Below are positions 9,723-20,993 of a stretch of DNA of 64,000 bases, piece by piece. Every line of letters begins with the position of its first letter. The stretch's first letter is position 1. A program made the translations under genes and the position numbers. The stretch is from contig NC_134102.1 of assembly GCF_000715075.1 (NCBI RefSeq), positions 105,660,001-105,724,000 of the forward strand, in the 5' to 3' direction. Origin of the DNA: Nicotiana tabacum. Lineage: Eukaryota; Streptophyta; Magnoliopsida; Solanales; Solanaceae. The notes under the pieces were generated by a model, which saw only the letters and a program-made list of their open reading frames with translations, was not told where the DNA came from and did not search any database.

Positions 9723-12700
9723 TACACCAGCAGGAACAACACTTCAGCTACCCTTCAACATCAAACTTTGATCTATTAACCACCCGAAATCAACCCGAGG
9801 TCCCCGGGACCTCAACCAAACATGCCAACAAGTCTTATAACCCGCTACAAAGTTAGTCAAATCCTCTAACCACTTCGAACAACACCAAAAACATGAATTA
9901 CACATGGATTCAACCCTAATAAACTTTGAAAATTCCAAATTCTACAAACGACACCAAAACCTATCAAATCACGTCTGATTAATTCCAAATTTTGCACACA
10001 AGTCATAAATGACACCACGAACCTACTCTAACTTCCCGAATTCCAATCCAACCATGATATCAAAAAGTAAACCCCCCCAATCAAACTTTCCAAAAATTTA
10101 ACTTTCGCCATTTCCAGCCTAAATTGGCTATGGACCTCAAATTCACAGTCAGTACATGCTCCTAAGTCCAAAATCACCCCAACGGAGCTAACAAAACCGA
10201 TAGAACTCCATTCCGAAGTCTTCTTCATACAATTCTGACTACAGTCAAAATCTTAAGACTTAAGCTTCCGTTTTATGGACTAAGTGTCTCAAAACACTTT
10301 GAAACCAAAAACAAGACCTCTCAGAAAGTCACATAATTAGGAATAGATACGAGGAAAGCATTAAATAAGGGATCGGGGCTAATACACTCAAAACAATCAG
10401 CCGGGTCGTTACAGGAAGCTTAAGTTCTAGGATGTTGACCGTAGTTGGAATTGTGTGAAGGCGACTCCAGAATGGAGTTTCGTCGGTTCTGTTATCTCCG
10501 TTGGATGATTTTGGACTTAGGAGTGTGTCCATATTGTGAATTGGAGGTCTGTAGATGAATTAGCCTTGAAATGACAAAAGTTGAATTTTTGGGAAGTTTG
10601 AGTGGAAGTGGACTTTTTGATATTGGAGTCAGATTTTGATTCCGAAAGTTGGAGTAGGTTCGCAATGTCGAATATGACTTGTGTGCAAAATTTGAGGTCA
10701 ATCGGACGTGGTTTGATAGGTTTCGACATAGGTTGTAGAAGTTTGAAGTTTCAAAGTTCATTAAGCTAGAATTGGGGTACGATTCGTGTTTTTATTGTTG
10801 TTTGATGTAATTTGAGGGATCGACTAAGTTCGTATGGTGTTTTAGAACTTGTTGGTATATTTGGTTGAGGTCCCGAGGGCCTCGGGTGGATTCCGGGTGG
10901 TTAGGGGACTAGAATTTGAGTTGGAGTATTGCTGAAGCATCACAACTTCTGGTGTTATCGCACCTAAGGTGGGGTCGGCCGCAGGTGCGGACACGCACGT
11001 GCGAGAGGCCAAGTGCAGAAGCGGGATTGAGAAAATGTCCAGGGGTCGTAGGTGCAAGGGAATTTCCGCATCTGTGAGCCCGCAGATGCGCTTGAAGTTT
11101 CGCAGATGCGGAGAGTGAGCCGGAAGGGGAGTCCGCAGAAGCGGACATTTGTTCGCAGGCGCGCACTCGCAGGTGCGACCATTTGATCGTAGAAGCGCAC
11201 CCAGGTGTGTAAGTAAATTCCACACCTGCGATGGAATTTCCGCAGGTGCGATTATGGATCTGCATGTGCGAGATCACTGGGCAGAAAAGGGGAAATTACG
11301 AGGGTTTGATCTCATTTTCACTTTGGGACTTTGAGAGCTCGGATTTAGTCGATAATTTGAGGGATTTTCAGAGAAAGCTATTGGGTAATGATTATTAACT
11401 CATTTATGATTATATTCTACTAACCTATCATTAATATCATCATTTAATTAAGGATTTGGGTTGATACAATTTGGGAAAAGTTAGAAAGTTCTTCAACCGA
11501 ATTTTTGGGTTTTGATTGGGATTATGGTATCGGATTTGAGTAATTTTGGTAAGAGTGAACTCGTGGTTGAATGGGTGTTCATATTTTGTGACTTTTACCC
11601 GATTATGTGATTTGGGCCCGGGTCGACATTTTGGGGCGATTTTCTAATTTCTTGTTAAAGTTTTGATTTCATTAATTGGAATAGTTTCTTATAGTTATAT
11701 TTACGGTATGTAATTTCTTTTGACTAGATTTGGGCCATTCGGAGTCAGAAAGTCGTGAAAAAAGCATTCTTACTGATTGATTGAGCTTGGTTCGAGGTAA
11801 ATGGCTTGCCTAACCTTGTATGGGGGAAATTCCCTTAGGATTTGGTACTGTTGTGATACTTCTGTGATATGTGAGTGCCGTGTACGTGAGATGACGAGTG
11901 CGTACATGTTCTAATTGTTATAAAACCAGGTTTTTACTGAGCAGTATCTTGTTACATCTTAATTGAGTTATACCAGCATGTGTAGTTATCATATTAGCCT
12001 AATATCGCATGTCTATGTATCTTAATTGATTATTTGAAACATGTACATCATGCTTAGTTGATTTCCTGTTTTTCCTTGAGTTGTATTTAGTCATAAGCTG
12101 TAGGATTTCTTGCTGTAATTGTTGTTTCCATCATTCGAGATGTGTGTTTACTTTTTGGACTACGAGGTGGTACCTCGGGAGATCCCCCTGCATATTTACC
12201 TTTGGAACTACGAGGCGATACCTCGGGAGATCCCCTATTGAGCACTTACTTTTGGGACTTTCGGGAGATCCCCTTCTCGGGAGTGACCCCGTTGTTTATC
12301 CCTATGTGTTGTGCTGTTATATTTTTGAAGTTTCTCCTCGTTAAATTTCCAGTTTCTTATTGCATTGCTATATTTTCTGCCTTAAATTATTATATACCAG
12401 TAGGGCCCTGACATGACCTCGTCACTACTCTACTGAGGTTAGGCTTGGCACTTACTGGATACCGTTGTGGTGTACTCATGCTACTCTTCTGCACATAATT
12501 TGTGTGTAGATCCAGGAACCTCCTACCAGCCACGCTATTAGTTGCGTACTTGCTGCTGCTCCGGAGACATCAAGGTATATCTGCCAGCGTTCGCAGATCT
12601 CAGAGTCCCCCTCTATCCCTTTCATGTTGTTCCTCCTTTATTTCTTCTAGTTACCGATGTATAGAAACAGTTAGACAAATTATTAGAAGCTTGTGACTTG

Positions 12701-12908
12701 TGACTACCAGGACTTTGGGAATTGTTTATACTCGAATGTTGGTTTCTTGTACATGCCGAGCGGCATTTTTTCGTTATATAGATATCTGTTGAAATTAGTG
12801 GTTGTTTCTGTCTCTATTTTTTGATTATTCTGCAATTGTTAGGCTTACCTAGTCGTAGAGACTAGGTGCCGTCATGACAACTTACGGAGGGAGAATTAGG
12901 TCATGACA

Positions 12909-12922
12909 AGTTGGTAATAGAG
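12909..12922 (+). other. Primer-binding site of element A (degenerate tRNA-iMet type)
   Basis: AGTTGGTAATAGAG begins at the base after the LTR. Compared with the site in C (AGTTGGTATCAGAG) it differs at two positions (T to A, C to T), presumably decay. A noncoding leader of about 190 bp follows to the gag ATG at 13110. Confidence 0.85.
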
Positions 12923-13109
12923 CTCTATGTTCATAGGTGTTATGAGTCACAAACAGGTTTAGTTGAGTCTCTCGGATCGGTACGAAGACGTCTGTACTTA
13001 TCTTCGGGTGGCTATGGAACTGTTAGGAAAAATTTCACTTCTTTGATTCCTTGTCCTACGAAATTGTTGACTTTGGAATTCTAAGCTTCTGTCTTCTATT
13101 CTCTCACAG

Positions 13110-14345
13110 ATGGTGAGGACACGTACATGTAGATCATATGACCAGGCACCCGCGCCCCCTGCTAGAGCCGCGAGAGGCCGGGTCCGGGGTAGAGGCCGAG
13201 GACGTCCATGTGGTGCAGCCAGAGCACCCGCACGAGCTGCTACAGAGGAGCCCCCAGTAGCTCAAGCTGGAGGGCAGAAACTTGAGATACTTGTTCCTGC
13301 ACCAGCCCTCCAAGAGACTCTAGCCCAGTTTCTGAGCATCCCACTTGCTCCTGCCACATCTCAGGATGGGGGAGGAGTACAGACTCCCGCCGCCCATACC
13401 CCAGAGCAGCTGGTTCAGGTCGACCAGGTTCCAGAGATCATACCGATGCAGCCGGTAACTCCAGTTCAGCCTGAGGTTAGGGCAACAGTTTCTTAGGCAG
13501 AGCAGCTCAGGCTTGAGAGATACAAGAAGTACCACCTTCCTGCTTTCTGTGGCTTGGCATCAGAGGATGCCCAGGGTTTTCTTGAGGAGTGTTACCGTAT
13601 CTTCCATACCATGGGTGTAGCGAAGTCAACTGGGGTTTCTTTCACTACGTTCCAGCTTAGAGGAACGGCCTATCAGTGGTGGCGTGCTTATGAGTTGGGT
13701 AGTCTGGCTGAGGCAACTTCACTCACATAGACTCAGTTCTCGGATATGTTCTTGAGGGAGTATTTTACCTAGAGTCTCAGATATGTATGGCGCACAGAGT
13801 TTGAACAGTGATCCATGGTTCTATGACTATATCAGAGTATGCGGTTCGCTTCAGTGATTTGGCTAGGCATGTGCCAGCCTTGGTTGCTACAGTTCGAGAG
13901 AGGGTCTATCAGTTTATCTAGGGGCTCAACCCCAATATCAGGCTTAGCATCGCTCGGGAGTTGGAGATGGATATTGCATACCAGCAGGTTGTGGGGATTT
14001 CTAGGATATTGGAGGGTATGCTTGCTCGGGAGAGAGAGGAGAGGGAGGTCAAGAGGTCTCGAGAGTCTGGCACTTATAGTGGTGCTCGTGCCCCAGCTGC
14101 AGTTCATTATGGTAGGGGCTATGTGAGTCGCCATGTTCATTCAGCACTTCCAGTGGTATTCTGGCTACCACTAGGCCCTAAGAGCCTAATTATGCACCGC
14201 TAGTGTCTAGTGTACCTCTTGCACGGGGTGCTTTAATTGGTCAGTCCAGATGACCTGACTCGAGCCAGTCTCATGAGCCATGCCCTCCGCGAGCTTATTT
14301 TGAGTGTGGAGACCCTCACCATATGGTAAGGGATTTCCCTAGACT
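13110..14345 (+). pseudogene. Element A gag (capsid and zinc knuckle), broken
   Basis: ATG at 13110 opens MVRTRT and an Arg/Gly/Ala/Pro-rich N-terminus, ending at a stop at 13494-13496. The capsid region continues at once in the same register (LRLERYKKYHLPAFCG, then YQWWRAYELG near 13670), with further stops near 13730, 13770 and 13810 and frame changes after 13830. The zinc knuckle at about 14294-14341 reads YFECGDPHHMVRDF. The first and last zinc-binding cysteines are Tyr and Phe, so it could not bind zinc. In the family Gag makes the particle and binds element RNA. The order and spacing match the gag of D. Confidence 0.85.
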
Positions 14346-15793
14346 TAGGAGGGGTGCACCTCCAAAGACTACTCAGGCACTGCGTGCTCCACCAGGCCCC
14401 CAGGCTATGATTACAACACCAACTACCACTCCACCTGCTCAGCCAGCTCGAGGTAGAGGTCAAGTAGGTAGAGGTCGCCCTATAGGGGGAGGCCAGGCCA
14501 GATACTATGCCCTTCCTTCTCGTACAGAGGCAATTGCATCCGACTTTGTCTTAGGTATTGTTCCTGTCTGTCATAGAGATGCGCCAGTCTTATTTGATCC
14601 AGGCTCCACTTATTCTTATGTGTCATATTATTTTGCTCCATATTTAGGCATATCCCGTGATTCTTTGAGTTCTCCTGTTTATGTATCTACACCTTTGGGT
14701 GATTCCATTGTTGTTGACCGTGTGTATCAGTCGTGTTTGATTGTTCTTAGTGGTTTTGAGACCAGAGCCGATTTGTTATTGCTCAGTATGGTAGATTTTG
14801 ATATTATTTTGGGCATGGACTGGTTATCGCCCCCATTATGCTATTCTTGATTATCACGCCAAGACCGTGACGCTGGTTATGCCAGGATTTCCACGGTTAG
14901 AGTGGATAGGTACCTTAGATTATATTCCCAATAGAGTTATTTCATTTCTTAAACTTCAACGAATGGTTGAGAAAGGGTGTAATGCGTATCTAGCTTATGT
15001 GAGAGATGTCAATATTGATACCCCTACAGTTGAGTCAGTTCCAGTAGTGAGAGATTATCTCGATGTATTTCTAGTTGATCTTTCGGGTATGCCGCCCGCT
15101 AGAGATATCGACTTTGGTATTGATTTGTTGTCAGGCACTAAGCCCATCTCTATTCCTCCATCTCCTACTGAATTGAAGAAGTTGAAGGAACAGTTACAGG
15201 AATTGCTTGATAAGGGCTTCATTCGGCCCAGTGTGTCACCTTGGGGTGCCCCAGTCTTGTTTGTGAAGAAGAAGGATGGTTCTATGTGTATGTGCATTGA
15301 TTATCGCCAGTTAAACAAAGTTACATTGAAGAACATGTATCCATTACCTCGTATTAATGACCTATTTGATCAGTTAAAGGGTGCTAGAGTGTTTTCCAAG
15401 ATTGACTTGCGTTCAGGCAATCATCAGTTGAAGATTTGGGAGCCAGATATCCCGAAGATTGCTTTCAAGACTCGGTATGGTCACTATGAGTTCCTTGTGA
15501 TGTCATTTGGGTTTACCAATGCCCCCGAAGCGTTCATGTATTTGATGTACAGTGTATTTCGACCCTATCTTGACTCATTCGTCATTGTGTTTATTGACGA
15601 CATTCAGGTGTACTCCCGGAGTCGGGAGGTTCATGAGCAGCACCTGAGGACTGTGCTTCAGACCTTGGGGGAAAAGAAGTTATATGCAAAATTCTCAAAA
15701 TGTGAGTTCTGGCTAGATTTAGTGGTATGTTTAGGTCACGTAGTGTCGAGTGAAGGGATCAAGGTGGATCCAAAGAAGGTTGAAGCAGTGTAG
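14346..15793 (+). pseudogene. Element A pol: protease and reverse transcriptase
   Basis: After a Pro/Arg/Gly-rich linker the protease block VLFDPGSTYSYVS (about 14590) carries the family's Asp at the active-site position, and [19 protein letters not shown] follows near 14780. A frameshift at about 14825 moves the reading to the frame that runs to 15793. That frame contains reverse-transcriptase motifs in order: [27 protein letters not shown] (first catalytic Asp), MSFGFTNAP, and FIDD at 15590-15601 (catalytic pair intact). It then reads KFSKCEFWL and stops at 15791. This is the longest surviving pol piece of A (331 codons). Proteases of this type cut the Gag-Pol chain and the RT copies genomic RNA into DNA. 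High similarity of motifs to D supports one lineage. Confidence 0.9.
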
Positions 15794-17420
15794 AGTTAGC
15801 CCAGACCATCTTCAGTTACAGAGATATGGAATTTTCTTAGTTTGGCGGGGTACTACCGTCGATTTGAATAGAGTTTCTTATCTATTGCAGCACCTATGAC
15901 CAGGCTGACCCAAAAGGGTGCTCCGTTCAAGTGAACAGAGGAGTGTAAGGACAGCTTTCAAAAGCTCAAGACAGCTTTGACTACAGCCTCAGTATTGGTA
16001 TTGCCTACAAGTTCGGGGTCTTATACTGTATGTTGTGATGCGTTGCGGATTGGTCTCGGCGTGGTGTTGATGCAGGACGGTTGGGTGATTGCCTACGTGT
16101 CTAGATAGATGAAGGTGCATGAGAAGAACTATCATGTCCACAACCTTGAGTTAGCAGCTATTGTTCATGCCTTGAACGATGTCCCTTGTGAGATCTACAC
16201 TGACCATCGGAGTTTGCAGCATCTATTCAAACAGAAAGATCTTAACTTGCATCAGCGGAGGTGGTTATAGCTGCTTAAGGATTATGATATCACTATTCAA
16301 TACCATCTCGGGAAGGCCAATGTGGTGGCTGATGCCTTGAGTCGCAGGACAGAGAGTTTGGGGAGCGTAGCGTATCTAGTAGCAGCAGAGAGACCATTGG
16401 CATTGAATGTTCAGGCCTTAGCCAACTAGTTTGTTAAATTGGATATTTCTGAGCCGAATTGAGTTTTGGCTTGTGTGGTCTCCCAAGTATTCTCTTTATG
16501 ATCGTATCAGGGAGCGTCAGTATGATGACCCCCATCTGTTTCTCCTCAAGGACACGGTTTAGCACAGTGATGCTAAGGAGGTCACTATTAGAGATTATGG
16601 TGTATTGAGGATACAGGGCAGGCTATGTGTTCCCAATTTAGATGGTTTGTGTGAGTTGATTCTCCAGGAGGCTCACAGCTCGCGGTACTCCATTCATTCG
16701 GGTGTCGCGAAGATGTATCTGGACTTGAGGCAGCATTATTGGTGGAGAAGAATGAAGAAAGACATCGTAGAGTATGTAGATGTGTGTCTAAATTGCCAGC
16801 AGGTGAAGTATGATCATCAACGGCCAGGGTGGATTGCTTCAGAAGCTAGAGATTTCGGATTGGAAATGGGAGCAGATCATTATAGATTTCGTTGTTGGGA
16901 TTCCACTGACTCGGTGGAAGTTCGATGCAGTTTGGGTGATTGTGGATAGGCTGACCAAGTCAGCTCATTTCATTCCTGTGATTACTACTTATTCTTCCAA
17001 ATAGTTGGCTCGAGTTTATATCCGCGAGATTGTCAGGCTTCATGGCGTGCCGGTATCTATCATCTATGACTGGGGTACGCAGTTCAGATTGCGGTTCTGG
17101 AGGGCCGTACAACATGAGTTAGGTACTCGGGTTGAGTTGAGCATAGCATTTCACCCTCAGATGGACGGACAGTCCGAGCGTACTATTTAGATACTGGAGG
17201 ATATGCTCCATGCATGTGTGATGGTGTTTGGGGTTCTTGGGATCAGTTCTTTCCACTTGTAGATTTTTCCTACAACAATAGTTATCAGTCGAGCATTCAT
17301 ATGGCACCATATAAGGATCTGTATGGTAGGCGGTGTTGGTCTCCAGTGGGTTGGTTCAAGCCGGGCAAGGCTTGACTATTGGGTACAGACTTGGTTCAGG
17401 ATGCTTTGGAGAAGGTTAAG
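15794..17420 (+). pseudogene. Element A pol: RNase H and integrase, many stops
   Basis: From 15794 the same frame continues with stops into the RT thumb and RNase H (EIYTDHRSLQHLF near 16195, KANVVADALSRR near 16315). The integrase zinc domain is at about 16668-16806 (AHSSRYSIH and CLNCQQ). The core follows at about 16880-17200: first Asp in IIIDFVVG, second Asp in YDWGTQF (the usual Arg after Asp is Trp), and Glu in QSERT near 17172. Stops at about 16435, 17002 and 17188 and frame changes after 16850 and 17220 disable it. Integrase would join the element's DNA to the chromosome. Confidence 0.86.
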
Positions 17421-17966
17421 ATGATTCAGGATCGACTTCGTACAGCCTAGCCTGGACAGTGGAGTTATGCAGATCGGAAGGTTCGCAATATTGCATTCAT
17501 GGTTGGAGAGCGGGTCTTGCTCCAGGTTTCGCCCATGAAGGGTGTCATGAGGTCCGGGAAGAAGGGTAAGTTGAGCCCAAGGTTTATTGTCCCATTCGAG
17601 GTGTTACGGCTAGTTGGGGAGGTTGCTTATGAGCTTGCCTTGCCTCTCAGTCTAGTAGGAGTTCATCCAGTATTCCATGTTTCTATGATTCGGAAGTATC
17701 ACGACGATCCGTCTTATGTGCTAGATTTCAGCTCAGTCCAGTTGGACAAGGATTTATCTTATGTTGAGGAACCGGTGGCTAGTTTGGACAGGCAAGTTCG
17801 AAAGTTGATGTCAAAGAACATTGCTTCAGTGAAGGTTCAGTGGAGGGGTCAGCCGGTTGAGGAAGCGACTTGGGAGACCGAGCATGATATGCGCAGTCGT
17901 TATCCTCATATTTTCACCGCTTCAGGTATGTCTCTATGCTCGTTCGAGGACGAACGATTGTTTTAA
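17421..17966 (+). pseudogene. Element A integrase C-terminus with chromodomain
   Basis: An open frame from about 17499 to the TAA at 17964-17966 contains GERVLLQVSPMKGVMR, PRFIVPFEVL and VHPVFHVSM, the GPF/Y module. It ends with a chromodomain-like segment [16 protein letters not shown]. Chromodomains of this lineage steer insertion toward heterochromatin by reading histone marks. This is the feature that places A, with D, among chromoviruses of the Tekay/Del type. The stop lies just before the polypurine tract. Confidence 0.88.
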
Positions 17967-17977
17967 GAGGGGGAGGA
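17967..17977 (+). other. Polypurine tract of element A
   Basis: GAGGGGGAGGA lies between the last pol codon and the TG of the 3' LTR at 17978. In LTR elements such a tract primes plus-strand DNA synthesis. Confidence 0.85.
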
Positions 17978-18072
17978 TGTAACGACCCGGTAGGTAGTTT
18001 TGAGAGTAATAGACCTGATCCCTCTATTTACTGCTTTCCTTGTATCATCTTATGCTTATGTGACTTGCCGGT

Positions 18073-19479
18073 TATAACAACCAACCGGTCGTTTTGTTTT
18101 CTAGAACCCCGTCCCTCTAAATAAGACTTCCCATAAGTGCTCTTATTGTTTTATGACTTGTGGGGATGGTCAGTTCGGTATTTGGAAGAGTTCGGGTTGA
18201 AATCGGAACACTTGGTTCCTTAAGGTAGACTTAAAAGGCTAAGTTTGACTTCTGTCAACATTTTTGAGTAAACGACCTCGAAATCGGGATTTGACGATTC
18301 CAATAAGTTCATATGATGATTTCGGACTAGGGCGCATGTTCGGATGGAGTTTTGGATGACCCGGGAGCGTTTTAGTGCCTAATAGTGAAAGTAGGCATTT
18401 TGGTTGAATTTCATAAGTTTGGGTTGAAGTGGATATTTACATTATAGACGCCCATTTGGGATTCTGAGCCTGAGAATAGCTCCATATGGTGATTTTGGAC
18501 TTAGAAAAGTGGATTTGGAGGTACGTAGGTCGTTTCGGGGTCATTTGGCGAAAAATGGAAATTTGAAGTTTTTGGAAAGTTTGACCGAGGGTGGACTTTT
18601 TGATATTGAGTTCGAATTCCGATTTCGGAAGTTGGAGTAGGTTTGTAATGTCATTTAAGACTTGCACGCAAAATTTACAGTTGTTCCGAGTTGATTTGAT
18701 AGGAATCGGATGCGCGAGAGTAGTTCTAGAAGTTTTTGAGTTCATGAGTTAATCCATGCATTTTGGCATCCGATTCATGAGTTTTGATGTTATTTTAGTG
18801 TTTCGATCGCTCAAGCAAGTTTGTATGATGTTGTTAGACTTGTGTGGATATTGGGTGTGGATCCCCGAGGGCTCGGGTGAGTTTTGGACAATGTTCGGAA
18901 GGATAAAGCTTCAATTTTCTTGTTTTTTCTTTGTTTGTGTTGTAGGTGTCGCAAATGCGAGAAATAGTTCGCATTTGCGAACCTAGCATTTGCAAAGAAT
19001 CCTGATCTGGGCATAGCTCACATTTGCAAGAAATCAGTCTCATTTGCGACCTTGGCAGTGTGAGCCCAGGTTTGCATTTGCAATGAGTTTGTCGCATTTG
19101 TGACCTTCGCATTTGCGGACCAAGTGTTGCAAATGCGACATCTGCGACCTGTACACAGCCTTATTAAATATGGGAATTAGGCCATTTAGCTCATTTTCTT
19201 TCATCTCTTGGGCGATATTTGGAGGTCTTGGAAGGGGGTTTTCACCTAGCACTTTGAGATAAGTAATTTCTACACAACATCAGTTAAATACATAGATTAT
19301 GGGTAGATTAACATGTAAAAATTGGTGAAATTAAGGGTTTAGATGAAAAACCCAGGTTTTGAAAAAATGGGATTTAACCATGAAATTGGTTATGGAATTT
19401 AGTGAAAATCATATATTTGAGTTCATGAGGTTATGGGTAACAATTTTCTTCAAAATCTTCCGGAATCCGGGCACGTAGG
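18073..19479 (+). repeat. 5' LTR of element D, 3' half deleted
   Basis: Aligns with 24963-26366 of the 3' LTR up to GGGCACGT at about 19476, then jumps to leader sequence that normally follows the primer-binding site. The counterpart of 26367-27755 (about 1.39 kb), the primer site and a few leader bases are absent. It contains the palindrome cluster at about 18945-19145. Confidence 0.85.
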
Positions 19480-19640
19480 TCTCACAAGTCATGAACAGGC
19501 CTAATAGAGTCTTGCGGATCAGTGCGGAGACGTCCGTACTTATCTTCGAGAGGCTATAGGGTGTTAGGAAACTACTCTTTATTCATCTCCTATCGTGCAG
19601 TTGATGGTGTACTAAGTTTCTTTCTCATGTTCTCTCACAT

Positions 19641-20993
19641 ATGGTGAGAACGCGCACGGCTGACGTTCCAGACCTGGGAGAGGCTACCCCTTATTGTTAG
19701 AGGCCGAGGCAGAGGCCGGGGGAGGGCACCGGCCCGAGGTAGGGGAGGAGGACATCCCAGAGTTGCCCCAGTTATACCGCCAGCGGACCCAGTAGAGGAT
19801 CCCATTATTGAGGAGCAGGGCGAGGTGCCCGTAGCAGAGCCAGCCCCGGTCGACTTCATGTCAGCAACTGGCTTTCAGGAGGTCATGGGTCGTATGTTAC
19901 GGTTCAGGGATTCTATGACACAGCCTGGTTTATTGCCAGCAGAGCAGGCCACATCTCAGGCTGGAGAGGGAGCACAGACCCCTACTGCTTAGGCTCCTGG
20001 GCATGCAGCTGCCGTATATCAGAACCCGGGCACACTACTCGTGGGCGTAGCCCAGCCAATTGTAGCAGTTGTACCTGATCCTAGACCAGCTGCGACCGAC
20101 GAGCCACAAAAGCTATTGGATAGATGGACCAGGCTTCATCCTCCTGTCTTTGGGGTGAGCGACATGAGGTTCCCCAGGACTTCATTGATAGGTGCAGGGA
20201 CAGACTGCACAACATGAGTATATTAGAGTCCCATGGGGTGGATTTCACTACTTTCTAGCTGGAGGGCAGGGCCCGTAAGTGGTGGCAGTCACATCTTCTC
20301 GGCAGACTAGCAGGTTCTCCTACCATGACTTGGGATGAGTTTACATGCCTTTTCTTGGATAGGTATATTCCACACTTCCAGAGGGAAGAGTTGCGGTGTC
20401 AGTTTGAGCAGCTCCACTAGGGTTAGATATCAGTGACCGACTATGAGGCAAGATTCTCTGAGTTGTCTCGCCATGGACTTATGATACTTCCTACTGATGC
20501 TTAGAGAGTACGGAGGTTTATTGCAGGATTGCACTACGGTATTCAGGCCACTATAGCCCGAGAGGTCGAGATAGGTATTCTATCAGCTGTTTGTGGAGAT
20601 AGCTCAGAGGATTGAGGGTTACTGTCAATGAGGTAGAGAGAAGATACAGCGGGACAAGCGGTTCCATTTTTCTGAAGAGTTTAGAGGTGCCCCGGCTGGG
20701 GGGCGAGGTCAATTTGAGAGGGGTCAGCCTAGCAGGCCCACATATCCAGCACCACCACCTCCTCGAATTGCTCCAGCGCGACCCTATTTCAGTGGTATGC
20801 CAGAGAGTTTTTATCGCCCACCAGCTATCCAGGGTTCTTCCAGCGCCTATTTCAGTGCTATGCCAGAGAGTTCATACCGCCCACCAGCTATTCAAGGTTC
20901 TTCCGGTGGGTATTCAGGCCATCAGGGCAGTAGTCCACCGCTCTGAGGGGTTGTTACGAGTGTGGAGATCCTAGTCACATGAAGAGATTTTGT
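19641..20993 (+). pseudogene. Element D gag with zinc knuckle (first copy)
   Basis: ATG 19641 opens MVRTRT but meets a TAG at 19698-19700; the Arg/Gly/Pro-rich N-terminus then continues in another frame. The capsid segment near 20330-20500 (WDEFTCLFLDRYIP, then YEARFSELSRHGL) contains several stops (about 20256, 20416, 20424, 20502). A Pro-rich linker with a 63-bp repeat (ISVVCQR-type frame shift at about 20790-20900) precedes an intact zinc knuckle, CYECGDPSHMKRFC, at 20952-20993. Compared with A the knuckle is intact but the capsid is more broken. Confidence 0.83.

Larger units (their letters stand above)
7083..10413 (-). mobile_element. Element C: antisense Tekay-like element with nearly all of its interior deleted
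   Basis: Read on the minus strand: complete 5' LTR (10413 down to 7593, about 2.8 kb), primer-binding site (7592-7579), leader, the first codons of gag (from 7390), then directly the last 205 bp of the 3' LTR (7287-7083). All of pol and most of the 3' LTR are missing. Target copies are GAAAG (7078-7082) and GGAAG (10414-10418), one mismatch. The terminal 0.2 kb present twice (7083-7287 and 7593-7813) shows the two LTR ends are related; a 12-bp indel separates them. It sits in the 5' LTR of A in opposite orientation. Confidence 0.88.
4046..12908 (+). repeat. 5' LTR of element A, in three pieces
   Basis: The pieces are 4046-4080, 6963-7082 and 10414-12908, counting each target copy. They align in order with the 3' LTR pieces 17978-18072 and 27756-30409. 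It contains a palindrome cluster (about 10960-11275) and a short run of the 48-bp hairpin repeat (about 12150-12300). The LTR ends GTCATGACA at 12908 and is followed at once by the primer-binding site. Confidence 0.9.
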
